A DNA stretch of 64,000 bases from Acanthochlamys bracteata (taxonomy: Eukaryota > Streptophyta > Magnoliopsida > Pandanales > Velloziaceae). The position numbers and the translations under genes are program-made. Shown here in pieces: positions 22,185 through 35,149 of the stretch (within the stretch, counting starts at the first letter, position 1; every line of letters starts with the position of its first letter). The notes under the pieces are model-generated. The model was given only the letters and a program-made list of their open reading frames with translations, did not search any database and was not told where the DNA came from. The stretch lies in NCBI GenBank assembly GCA_019914995.1, contig CM034132.1, forward strand, positions 2,420,501-2,484,500. Direction: 5' to 3'.

Positions 22185-22400
22185 GAGGGGTTCAAGAATT
22201 TATACGAACGGTGGATTGAATAGAAAGCTTCGAGCAGTAAGTTGTCCTTGGACGACCATCTTCTTTCCTGCTAAACCTGCAAAGTGTAGCTCCTTGTGAG
22301 CAGTGCCCAGCTAAACATACCTTCTTCTCATTACCAACATTGAAACGCAATTCTTCTTTCAATCAAATGGATAGGAATAGCACTTCACTAACTTGCACCA
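22185..22400 (-). pseudogene. Fragment of a second class-3 lipase gene
   Basis: Read on the minus strand the segment gives EELRFNVGNEKKVCLAGHC, which lines up with the AVRNLVSAVGDKRVWLAGHS segment of the lipase gene at 17.4-19.2 kb, followed by remnants of the FNPP region (GGATTGAAT next to ACGAACGGTGG). The nucleophile elbow is destroyed (GHSLG is replaced by GHCSQG). It is about 200 bases long, broken and has no flanking exons that I can see. It is a relic of a tandem lipase duplicate. Confidence 0.62.
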
Positions 22401-22957
22401 AACAAGAGGCAATAGCACTTCTTTTCAGAACAAGTCCTTCACTGTTCAACAACTCATTTCTGCAGGTGTGCGAGGATGCTACATCTCTAAAGAACAGAGA
22501 AAAAAGATAAAACGTTGCAAGCTCTTATGACTCGAGAATAAAAGCATTCCCTAATGGGAAGAGTGAACCAGGAGAAGATAAATATTTGGTTTGCTATTGA
22601 CTCCGTAGCTTAGTAATGCAGAACTTAATTTACATCAACTCATCATTGTACAGCATTCGCAAGTATTGAGAGATTTGTTCTTAATTTTACGACTAAAAAA
22701 ATGATCTTTCTTTTTCAGATGCAGCTGACTTCCAACAGGTCCTAAGAATTGCATGAAAGACCTATGTTAAGGTGGCTTGCGGTTGAGAAAGATATAAATA
22801 ATTCTATCAGAAAATTGTTAAAATCAGCTGCATTGCATCCAAAACTGTCACAGACCTTTATCCGCCAGTGGCCATGCATGAACCAAGCCAAAAATGTTCC
22901 TCCAATATATAATTAAATCTGCCCTTTGGTCCGTATGGGTAAATTAACTGTGATTTC
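22401..22957. other. Spacer and TIM44 3' region
   Basis: Nothing recognisable apart from probable 3' untranslated sequence of the minus-strand TIM44 locus in the last few hundred bases. Confidence 0.4.
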
Positions 22958-25900
22958 CTAGATAAGTGCTTGAAAACCTAATTGTTGCATTTCTCGTAAC
23001 TTCCATACAGGATAATAAGCTCCTTCTCCAAGTTCTTCGATGTCCACTTGTTGCATGGCCCAAGCATAAAACACTGTTTGGATGGTATCCTGTAGAATTA
23101 AAAATAAAATATATGTCAAAATGGGAGGACCATCAGTTAGGCATATGCCTCTAATTTTTATATTAACCCTACTACAGTACATGAGGAAGAAGTAAAGTGG
23201 GATGGAGACGGCGGATTATGTTTTAGTAAAAAGTGGGATTGGCTGTTCATAACAAACATATAAATACTGCAGAAATGCAAATGATTTTCTAGAAAAAGAA
23301 CTTAAGAAACTGGATGCAATAACAATTTTTTCTGTAATTTCTACCAGTTCTATATAAGAGATCTCTTATGAATGTGTTGTACTTTCAATAGAAAAAACAA
23401 AGGTAAAAAAGGACTATCCTGCATACCTTTCCTCCAGCAGTTACAGAACCTTGTCTGTCACGTACACAATAAATTTGCTGTGTTTGAAACTGACATCATT
23501 ACAGAAGAAAAGCCAATTATCTTCGAGCTCTGAATTAAAACGTACTTTAACTAAACTTGATATAGAAGTATCCTGAGAGTATAAAACTCTTACTGCTACA
23601 ATAATGATTGGAGAAGATTCCATCAATTTGGTTTCTCTAACATCAACATCAGATATATGTAAAATCTGCAATCCACAAAATACAACTCAGAATGCAGGTC
23701 TGAATATTACTTTGTAGCTGGTAAGTAGGTCACCTTCATTACTACCAAAAGCATTGATCCAGAGAACCAAGTAATCCTATCCGACAGATCAGGGTCGTAC
23801 CATAACATGCTCAAAAAGCTTCCTCATTCAAAGCATCGTCTTTGGGGCTACCAATTGTGCAATAAGCTCACAAATGAAATTGTTTGAGCAGCACAAAATT
23901 TGATGCAATCAGTCGGGAAGGTTGTCAGTCGACAAGAATTACGATCTGATTAATGGTCTGGATAAAGGAATGAAGCTAACCTAGTCTTCAGTATAGCATG
24001 TTTGGGTTCTTCTCAGGTTATCTATCAAAGCATCCTATATAATATGCCTTTTAACATAATAACAAAGGACACAACAAATGTGACGCAGCTAGATTTAACA
24101 TCATGCAATTGAGAGAGATCCAAAGAAATCAACTAAGTTTTGAGAAGTTAAAACTAAGAGTTTTTAGGGCAAATATGCGAAGATGTCAGTAGGAGATTTA
24201 TTCCGAGCAACAATGTGCGTACTTCTTAGACATCTAGTTTTTTTCTAATCCAATGATATTCTAAGATAAACAAGTGAAGCTTCAACTAGCAAAATGTATT
24301 AAATTACAGAAACAAGATTGTATACACAGCCTCTAAAAGGTGCATGTGCTCCCTTTTATCCATTAGAGACAACTGCAGTCCTAAAAGTTATATGGTAGAA
24401 GTTATGCTACGAACTTTGTTGGTTGATTTGAAGAAAGAACATCCATCATAATTAGTTAAGTATTACCAGACAATTGTATAGAGAATGGTACAAGAGAGGC
24501 TACCTTGTTCTCGAAAAAGACGCCTTGACTTTGAAAAGCGTCGTGTTCTCCTTTACATCTTTCAATAATTTCAGAACTACAATACTTTTGCAAGGTTTCA
24601 AGATCACACTGCAAAGGGCACATATTCCTTAAGGAAAAAGGTCATAACCTCAAATGGAGATCAGCACAATCACCCACTTGAAAAGTTCACAGCCATCAGT
24701 AGCTACATCGTGCGATGAAGTATAAATCTGCCACATTTAATCAATCTTCGCAACCAAAAAGGGAGAAGTACCTTTTGATAAGCAGTCAAAACAGGTCTGA
24801 CCGTCTCCTGAACTTCAGCAAAAAATCAGGCAAAGAAAATGATCTAAAGCAAATAGGAATTCACAAGAATTAGTTGAGCGGAGTACAGATGGAACTATAG
24901 TTCAGGAAAGATGATCACTTACGGGTCTCTCCGCTGTATTTCTTGAAAAGATAAGGCAGTCACAGTTTCTGAGAACATACTATCATTCAAACTGTCAAGA
25001 ATATTTCATAAAAAAGATTAAATGCGGTACCTCATGCTGCTTTCCAAAAGCAATTATCAGGCATAAAATGATAACAGTACATTAAGGAAAGTGGCTTTCA
25101 GCACCAAAGAATTCACTTGAACACATCTCTGTCATGTTCTTACAAGATAGTCGAACTAGAACCTTCAACTTAAGAATGACCGAGTACAGATATAATGCAA
25201 CAAAAAAGCAGTCGACTATTTCACAATTAAGTGAAAAATGTGAATTGTAGCTTCATTTCATAATGCAAAATGCTATAAAAAAGAGAAAATGTCTGTTTCA
25301 ATATTGTAGCATGAGTAGACAAAACAACAGAACTTACTAAATTATAGAGAATTTTAAGGAAAGACAAACTAGGAAAAGCAAATAAATTTACTCTTGAATC
25401 TTATGAACTACAGGATTATCACTCGTCTCCCATCGGTCTCGCATGTCCTCAGCCAACTGCAAACAATTAAAGGAGGAACACGATTGGAAAACATGGTGAA
25501 ATTTGCATAATGAGAGAAAGGAGTCCTACCTCATGTCCTTTTGCTACAACTGGCTCACTTAAGCCGCTCACACGTTTAAAAATTGGATGGCCTTTCATCT
25601 AATAAGATATACAAATTTAGAAGAGTGAAAGCAGTGATCGAAAATAAACCTAACCTAACCAAAATACCTTGTTCTTGAACGCCTCCCACTTCTCACCCAA
25701 GTGCGAGTGCCTAGAAGGAACAACAACAATATCCATTCTTGTACTTCTAGGTCCTGATGGTGCAGCAGCAACCTCATATTGGATATGGCGATTCTTGTTT
25801 GGTGTAGAACTTAACTCATCTCTAATAATATTATATCCTTTCATTGCTAATTCTGATAGTTTTGCCTCCTTCAACTTCTGAAATGCTAACACCTTAGGAG

Positions 25901-28858
25901 AAGCAGAAGAGACAGTTGATTTGAACCTGCGGAACATTGAATCATCTTGGCCAAGAGACTCTGCAGACTTCGACTCACAATTCTGGGAGCTATCTGCCCC
26001 AGATATAGTATTATGTCCATCAGTCGGACCAGAAGAGTCAGTCAAAGTAGATGTTCACCCTGATGATTCAACTTTCCTTAGGCCAAATGTCTCTTCAATC
26101 TAAACAACGATGCCAATAAAACAGGATTTACAATCCCTAACACAAATAAAAAGTAACAAAAAAAGAAACCACTCACACAATCCCCAAAAACATAACAAAA
26201 AAATTTAAATTACCTCTTCTCTTGCAGCTGTTAACTTCTCTTTCATATTTGCAAAGAGCTGAAATGAAAAAGTGGAATAATTCTTCAATGAAGAGATCAA
26301 ACAACCAAAGGTCTTTCGAAGGTACATGAAAATCCACAGATGATAGACTGTGTCTATATCTACTTTCTGTAACCATATCCTGCTCTAACAAGCTTAAAGT
26401 AGAAAGGCACGGCTGAAAAGTGGAAACTTTTCATTTAAGGAAAAGGAGAAAAGAGTGCAGAACTACTTCTCCCAACGAACTGCTAGAATCTAGAAAAATG
26501 TTATCAAATTGCTACACTTGAACCAAGTGGATACAAGGATAAAGTTTTATCTAAACTATCAATCTGAATAAGGCACCAACTTATAACAAAAAATCAGAGC
26601 AGCTTGTCAAGTTTCTTCACCTCTTCTTTTATCATAGTGAGCTTCTCTTTTACATTAGAAGAAACCTGAAACAAAAGAAATAGTCGACCACAGTTTAAGT
26701 AATAAAAAATGTTTGTACCCAGTGCTCTTAAAACCATGTTAGAGAAATTCTTTCACATCTAGAGATAAGTATCTAAGGGAACATTCCAGGAATAAACTAG
26801 GACGCTGGAAACAAAAGGCAGCAACTGTGAACCAGCAGTAAAAGTGCAATATTTACAGGTAAAATAGCATCTTGCTTTGGCAAAGCTCTTTCAATGCACT
26901 TGTATAACAGCTTCCGGATGAACTATGTTAGAGTAGTTACAAAAACCAACGACATCTGTAATTAACTCAATTCAGCAATTAGTCTTTGATTTTGAAAACC
27001 TAATTAATGATGGGTTGGAATTTCAGTGGCAAGGTAGACATCTTTTAGCTTTACATTGGTAGCAAACAAAAGGTAGGAACATCATCAAATTACCTTTCAA
27101 GATACTACACAAAAAGCAAGAACTACATGAAAGATATCTTTATTAGCAATAAACCATAATAAGAATGAGCTAAGTTTTTGCATTGAAAAAAAAATGCTAT
27201 GAATAGAATGATGAAAAGCAAATGAACAATCCAAATGGTCTCTTGAACATAAATGAGTTCTCACCTTCTTCATTGTAACTTCTGCTTCCGTCCAAACATC
27301 ATCAATTCCCTTATATAGCTTCTCTGTAGACTTCTTTGTCCTGAACAGTAATAAACACATTTTCAAGACAACAACTCAAGTAGATTGGACAATCAGTGAT
27401 ACCTGACTATGATCTTAAAAAATATAAATGGATGATCAGTTACCTTGCTTTCAAATCTTCCTTCACATTGCCAAGTTTTTCATTCAGCACCTTCACCGAT
27501 TGTTGAAATTCCTGATTACTACAATTAATTCAACAAATCATTATGGCATGACATAACAAGAAACTACTTAAAACAAGTAAACCCCGACCTTCATTTTTTC
27601 CCTCTTTCAGGAAAAACCCGACCTTCAAATTGTGGAATAAAAAAGGTGGATTTCCAAATAAGTTAAACAGAAGGTAGCGACAAACTTTTAAAATATTCTT
27701 AAGAAATGAGTACTCTGCTCCAATTTTTTGTAACAATTTCCCTATTGTCAACCTGAAACTAGATACTTACCAACCTATACCATGAAAGATTCTTTAAGAA
27801 CACAAACAACAAACAAGGGAATGTATGATGTTGTATTAGGAAATATAGAGCCATTCAACACCTAAATAGCTAACACATAAATGCATTCCTCTATGAATTA
27901 GCTCTGACTTGAAAATCAAATCAAGCCCTTACAGTTGATCTTTGGAAGATGCATGCTTATCACCATTTAAGAAGTGCTGTTTGGCTTATGAAATTAGAAC
28001 TAAGCAAGCCCTAAATTACTACGACAGTTTAGTTGAAAGTTTAGATGTTATTTATAAAGTGACCTGAACAGTAATAGCATATTATTGAAGGCCAGCATTA
28101 TTAACATTTATACTCTTCTGTGTCCCATCTAATTGGCGATATATTTCACTTGCCACTCTATCATGTTCATATCCTTGCTTTTCTATCACCTCAAAGACTT
28201 CCCAGATGTATCAAGCTTTAACATATTCCTTCTTAAGAATCACTTTCACAAATAAACTCCTTGATGGAGCTCTATGTGAATTGAAAGTAACAAACTTGTT
28301 ATGAGCAACAACTAAACTAAGGTTGCAAAGCACAAATACAACTCCAATCATACATCCAGGTCACCTCACTAATAATTCCACATCAAATTTTCTTCATTGA
28401 CAAATTGATTCTTTAAAGTATCAAGTATCAAAGCAGACTCTCTAACATTCAAAGAGTGCGACAAAGATGGGAAATTTCAATCCTTTAAAAATCAAATGAT
28501 ACCCAACGGAACGAAATATCTAAGAAATAATTCAAAGAAAAGAACATAACTGTAATAAGAAAAGACACATTACCTACTAGCCTCTCCCTTTTAGTTGCTT
28601 GGACAACTCACTGAATACACTGAACTGCCGAAGACCAACATCTCTAATCTTCACAACGGACCTCAAATAAAGATTCGAACCCTCACATCATCAACCCAGG
28701 TAACCAAATCGCACAGGAAACAAATCCCAACAAAGTCCACACAAAAAAGAACAATTCTGAGACAGGCAAAACAAACACGTCACTGTTAAACTCACGTATC
28801 TCAACGATAGATGCGGTTTGGTTCTCCTCGCTGCCTGAAGCAGCGCCAACACCGCCAT
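22958..28858 (-). pseudogene. TIM44 (mitochondrial import motor subunit) gene with three reading-frame lesions
   Basis: Exons on the minus strand: 28858-28796 (start, MAVLALLQAARRTKPHLSLRY), about 28690-28574 (RQFSVFSELSKQLKG), 27511-27444, 27340-27265, 26665-26621, 26258-26214, 26099-25668, 25598-25530, 25456-25392, 24991-24923, 24843-24772, 24608-24504, 23665-23594, 23489-23427, 23089-22958. The order and motifs are those of plant TIM44-2: coiled-coil region, then the C-terminal Tim44 domain ending [15 protein letters not shown]44 tethers mtHsp70 to the TIM23 channel in the matrix. Three breaks are visible: TAG-TAG at the end of exon 2 (28579-28574), an in-frame TGA at 26057-26055, and exon 24843-24772 one base short in a T run (24825-24820), which shifts the frame. 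All intron borders I read are GT-AG, so this is a recently decayed, unprocessed gene. Exon 2's start is uncertain. Confidence 0.85.
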
Positions 28859-29340
28859 AGCTTGTTATGAATAGAAAGAAACACAGAGAGAGTGAGAGAA
28901 GAGTTGCTCTCTTCGAGATGGTTAGGAGAAGACAGAGAGAATCGAGATAGAGTTCGAAGAGGTTCCTTGTTTCACCACCGGCGAGGAGAAGAAAGGATGG
29001 AAACTAAAAACAAAAAGGAGATATTTTTATTTGACAAGTTTTAAAAATTGTTTCTTGGTGGTCAGGTCATGGCTCGACGGGTGTATTCTTTTATTTTATA
29101 ATTACTTTTTTTTCAACAATATTATTTTTACTTTCAATTATAACGATATAAGAAATTAATTTCTAATTTAATTTATTTTAAAATTTAAATTTACTTTTAA
29201 ATACACTATTTATCATAATTATTTTTAATTAATTCACTTGTAAAAACTAATACATCCTAAATCAATGGCAACTAATGTAATAGTTTACACTTCAAGGCAA
29301 TCATATTCCATCTAAGCAGATTATCTCATAAATTATGGGC
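28859..29340. promoter_or_regulatory. Upstream region of the TIM44 locus
   Basis: Bases 28859-28990 look like a purine-rich (GA on plus, CT on minus) leader. Beyond it lies AT-rich spacer. No TATA box could be fixed. Confidence 0.4.
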
Positions 29341-29439
29341 CGCCGACGAAGGCCTGCGGCGATTGACGGCGTTGTGGTACGGAAGCAATGCACAGCGTTA
29401 AGGGTCCGACAACATACCTAACCTAATCCTAGACGCCGT

Positions 29440-30700
29440 TTGTCTCCCCGTCTATACTCCGGCTTCGATATCTTTTCTTTTTCCTTCTTTTGCTAGCGCT
29501 GGCATTCCGTCTCCCTCTCTTTTCTCCTAATGGCGCCGTTAACTCTCTTCTCTCTCTCTTCCTCTCCTTCGTTCACGGTGGCGTCACGGCAAGCCCGCGG
29601 CCGCTCTGCGTCTCGTCTCTCCAGCCGCCGACTCTTCAGCCCTCCTCCGTTGTTCGCACAAAACCTTCATCACCGATCAGGAGACCTTGTTGCATACAGC
29701 GATAGTTTTCTATTTTTATAACTGCAGCTCCACCGTGATCCCTTCGTTCTCTGCTTCTTATGAAAGTTATCTCCGATTTCGATCCAGATTACGGTGCTGT
29801 CTCTAATCTGAATAAATAGAAGGCATGGAGGATTGTTGCAGGTGACAAGTCTTGACAACGGGGTGACTCGGTTTGATGTGAGCCAGAATTAATCGGACCA
29901 ACGATAAGAGATCGCTTGTTTATCGAGAATTCTGCAGTCCTTTCTCGCGGTAACTTGTATGCTGCTGGTTTCAGCGGTCACTTTCTGTGATCGAATTTAA
30001 ACCGCGTTTCGTGGTGAGGAAAATGGTAGTGCCGCTTGCAGAAGAGGGCTTGAATCAGGAGTTGATACTGATTTGGATTACCGAGGAAATTAAGATACCA
30101 GAGTGTACGAAGATTCGAGTATACAGGCAGGATGTGTCCTTTGGCGAGGGTGAAGTGGACAGCTTGAGTATTGCTGCTTGTTCTAATGACTTATGGGGAA
30201 AAGCTGTGTGGCGAGTTCTCAGCCTGGAAGATGCAAAGGTATATCTTGCTGGAAGTATTTAGTGATACTTGAACGGTGTTTCCATAGGCGGCAAACCATT
30301 CAAACTGACCATAGAATAACCCAGGCGAGACATTATTGAAATATCCTCTTATAACTTTTCTCCAACATGGGGAATGCCAGACGTGCTTGCTGCGGTACAA
30401 TCTGTGAAACTTGCTACGAACCTGAATGGTAGAGCTCTTTGGTTTTTGCCTCAGGAGTTAGGATTATTTGCTTTCAGTTACTCAGGTATCCATTCAATTG
30501 AGGTATCCATCGCAGTGGCTTTGATCAACATGCTTTTCCGTTGCTAGATTAGATAGGTGAAGTTGGGTTGTTTATGATTGAACTGCAATGTATATCTTCC
30601 GGTTGAGAAAGTTCTATTAGATATGCATTTTGCAGTAAGACATTAAACGGATATGTATTGCATGATACAAAATATACAATAACTTCATTATCAATAAAGG
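29440..30700 (+). other. Unassigned, gene-like segment, possibly a non-coding or decayed transcript unit
   Basis: From 29440 the composition changes abruptly to a C/T-rich, GC-balanced stretch like a plant leader or first exon, followed by more ordinary sequence to about 30.5 kb. It holds several short open frames (for example 29987-30262, start MIEFKPRFVVRKMVVPLAEE), none with a domain I recognise. It lies between the 5' end of TIM44 and the 3' end of the dynamin gene and on the opposite strand to both. I do not assign a function. Confidence 0.3.
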
Positions 30701-30960
30701 ATCCGCAATTAAATAGTTGAATTTTAAAAACGTATCAGATTGCAGGCATCAGGTGAAATCACAAAGTTTGCAACCTAGGTAGATGTCTAGGCTTCATTTT
30801 TTTTTTCAGACTCTAGCAGTCATTATAGAAGTGAGTGAACCAATGCTCACTATCGATTACCAAGCATTCGGACAAATCATTCGGAGGAAAATATGAGGCA
30901 AAAAATAATAAATAAATAAATATGAAGGAGAATGAAAAACATAGTGTGCGATGATTGTGT

Positions 30961-33900
30961 CTACTTGGACCATGCAACCGCATCAATCTCTGCCTGGGCA
31001 CTTCTGTACAGCTCCAGCCTTTTGGCAAGAGAAGCTCTTCGCTCCATGACTGCTGGGTCTTCATCCAACATTGATGCCAAATATTTAGACTGCAATAAGA
31101 CCACCGATGAAGATAATCAGCATACTATGAGAATAAATCTTCTAGTAAATTCATCTGCTAGTGCATGAAAAATTTAGGTCTAGGATAAAAAACTAAAGAT
31201 AACTCCAGTGTGATCAGTAATGCATACAGCAAAAAAAAAAAGGTATTAGTAATGCATCTCACGGTTTTGCACTCAGCTGTAAACAGCATATGTAAATGAT
31301 AAAAGGAAGGTTCAAGAACAAAGTTCATTATGATAGGCATCATATGTTTCATAGAGAATAAACAATGAATTGCGGAGGTAATCCAGATTATCTCAACAGA
31401 ATAAAATCTTAGTAGTAAGAAACATAAACAAGTAATATAAACAGATACTACAGCATTTAGTGAGAAGCACGGTTAACTCAGCTGTTCATTTTGGAGAAGG
31501 TTTACGAACCTCTTTGGTACCCAGTTCAGCAAAGAAATGATCAAGCAATGAACGTTTAGCTTCTCGCACTTGACAATAAACAATAGACTTAGGAATGGAG
31601 TTCCTTAAGCTTGTGCAGACCATGTTGACATATGATAATACAGTTGTGCCTGGTCACAGAAGAAACAGAAGGGAAGAGCTACATCACAAACGACCAGCAT
31701 GGTTCTCACTTATAGGTAATACCAATTCTCAAAGGAGAAAGCAAATTACCTATTCTCCTAAGATACGAGTCATTATATCTATCGAAAAGGGAGTGAGTAG
31801 GATTTCCGCCTTTCTCAACATCCTGGGGAAGCTTTCGGAAGAAATCAACAGTCAGGTAGCTGCACTCCATGTCCACTAGTTTAACTGCAGCTTTTTTGCT
31901 TTCATCTCTCATTCTTTCTAATGATTTTATAGCAGCATTTGCTACCTCCTTTCTGAGGGTGGGATATTGCTTCAATTCCTGTAGAAAAGACGGAATGTGA
32001 AACTTTGTATGGTTTCTTGATAATAGTTAAGTATTTGATATAATAATCTACTAAGTAGCATGCTTTAAGAGGTAAAGAACAATAGCATTCGGAAAAAGCA
32101 ACAGCATAATGTTCTGAAGGGTAAGGTATCTAAGAAACAGGAATGATCACATCTTGGAAAACGAAGTAGACAATTAAAATGTTTATTTTTGAGTAAAGGT
32201 CCATAAACAAGCTTTGACAATAGAGTTAGAGTACCTCATCAAGTGTGAGGTGCTTCTGCTTGTTGAGAAGCATTATTTGCAGTACATGTAACTGAAATTT
32301 GAAATTAAGTACAGGGAAATATTTATGGCTCTTTTAGCCTTCAATGAGGTCTGAAGATATTAAGTCCTCCAAAACTAATTTTTAGAGCGAATCCAAAAGA
32401 AAACATAAACATTTTTATTTTAACCAGGCTAATATATTTGTGCAGTATGCAGAAATTTGCATTGACTGCAAAAGTTAGATCACGATAAAACTTGTCAAGC
32501 TTTACCAAAAACTACCTTAATGACAGATAACTAAACAGCTTTTAAAGAAAACTCGGGTAACCTGCAATCAGTAGCTTGATTCAAGTTGAAGATGCCCAAC
32601 TCAATGTAAAAAATTGATTCTCATTATGTACTTTGAATGAGATTATGACAATTTCCAGATCCAGCTTAGAGCCTTTACCTATCACGGGTTTTACCCATCA
32701 GTTGATTGTATCTAGGTATGTTAGCGCAGTTGTAGCAGTTAAACATAAATCTGGGATTGTGCAATTAGTCAACACCAAAACTCAAACTATTCACCTTCTA
32801 AATAGGAGATAATGCTTTACGACTTCATGTAGTCCTCTTAAGTATAAGGAAATTCATCTCAACTTCTTTCAGAAAACAATTTATAGTAAGCATTATAAGA
32901 TTCAAAGAAGAAATTCTAAAACACACTGAGATTTCAAATTTAAAAGCATTTAAAAAGAGTGCGGCTAAAGCCACTGACAAAATGGATGCAAAAACTGAAG
33001 ATTGCGCAATTATGATGAGCTTACTACAGTCTCGCTAATTGCGTTATTGGCGAGTTCCTTCAGAATAGAATGTACCTGGAAGCATGAAGTGAACTCTTAA
33101 TTAATAATCCAAGAGAGATGAAGAAAATAACAAGAAAGATAGATCACAAGGTAAGCTCATATTGACAGCCAAATTTATTCCACACGAAATATGGGAGTAT
33201 AATTGACTATAGAACTATCGATCATAAACAGACGTACCCCTACATTCAAGGAAAATTACACATTTTGTAGCTTTTAGTCAGATATTCTAGAGTGATTTAC
33301 AGAGACTCAATAAAGTTAAAGCATAATTAAGTTCTTCAAACGTACAGGTTCAATTTGACTGCATTTATTAGGAAAAACAGAATAAAAACAATAGTCGCAA
33401 AGCCGTTATACTGCATACCGCATCAACTGCTGCCTCAGCTGGACCTCTGATAGTAATAACTGAAGATTCGATCAGACAGCGGTACCCTTGCTCAGGTGCT
33501 ATCAAGTGCGGCTGGTATCCGTCAGCTTCTGTAATTAACTTTCTGACATTTTCCATCGACAGATGCTTGTCAAACTGCAACCTTTTTATAGCTGCAGGAA
33601 GTTGATTATCAAAAACAGTTTTGATCTTGTCACCTCCAGAACGCCTGACAAGAACAAACATTATCAGTAGGTAAACAGTATAAGATACTAAATTTTGAAA
33701 GATTAGCAAGCCAAAACATTCATAAGAACGAAAGGTAACAATTTAGTATTGACGGATGCATGAAAAGAAGTGGAAAAAGGGAAATGGAAATGGTAAGAGA
33801 ATTCATATCTGAATCATATCTTGAACTTTTAACTACTAGAGTTTATAAGGGGAGTTCTCTATGGCTGAGTGGATACTGTAAGGAGTTCCAAAATACAAGT

Positions 33901-35094
33901 ACTTCTTGCAACACAGTCATGGAAATTGAAAACTGTACAGAACAGGTTGTCATTGACCTGCTATAATTACTACCATACTGGTCATATTCAATCAATACCT
34001 CAAGAAACTACTGTAGATGCTATCCATAAGCCATCAAGCACTATTCAGAATAAAAACAAGAACACAGCAAGGTTTCCTTTTAAATCTTTCTTTCCTTTGA
34101 GAGCTGGCAACAGAACAAATTTATCCTACTCAATGCACTCTGATATTTCTAACAAACAGCTACTTGTAATAGACATTTCTACAAGCAAAATTTACAATGC
34201 TTTGATTATGAGACTCCTGGCTACAGTTTACAGTTAGATCTTTCTAGTCGCATATAGTGCATGCCCTTTATGCTCCAAAAGATAAGCTATATATTTGTCA
34301 AAAAAGTAGAAACCCAAATACGTACACTCCATCCAGATGCTCTTTGAATATCTGATCGAAAATATGACATATCTCCATAATCATATATAGCTTTCCCTGC
34401 ACAGGAATTAGTCATCTCAGTCACTTAATAATGTAGACAACAAGCTTTACGAGTAAACAGTGCACATGAAACTGAGCAAGTGCTAAAAAAAGAAGCAGAA
34501 AAACTGGTTGTGAAAGACTTAGCTAGAATATAAAAAAGTAAGCATAGAAGAATCTCTAGTCAGTTCTGCAAATTAAGGCAATAAACTTTCTTCTTCAAAA
34601 GCTTGCCCTGTTTGTTACATAGTGCGATTGTTATCGTATGTTGTGGGACAGGTAGTTATACTAACAAACAGTAGCAATGTAATTAACAATGGCAAATCAC
34701 ACACAGTTCTATATGGAAACGTTGAGATGCAACAAGGTCATAGGTTTCAGGTCAAAGGTAGAAATGCTCCACCGTTCTACATATAGCAGCTTCAAGAACC
34801 TTATGTTCTTCTAAAGAAAAGTGGGACAAAAAAAGAGGATGCAACTGTGTGAAGTGAATCACACCACTAGACTCCAGCATCAAAGACAGAGCCGTTAATG
34901 GCACTAATCAGAAAAAGGAAATTCAGGAAAAGAACTTACTCCGGCATCTGCTGCAATAGGCTTCCCTAGTCGTCCAACCTCAAGCTCAAGTTCGGTAATG
35001 GTTTTACTAATGAGTGACTGGATGCCTGGAATTCTGGACTTAATTACTTGTTCCAAATGCTGAAAAAACAGTATCAATTAAACAAGCATGCCAA

Positions 35095-35149
<55 letters not shown>

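Noticed and set aside
28655-28700. Minus-strand GGTTCGAATC resembling a tRNA B box
   Set aside because: No A box at the right distance and no cloverleaf; the segment reads as TIM44 exon 2 (upstream of RQFSVFSELSK).
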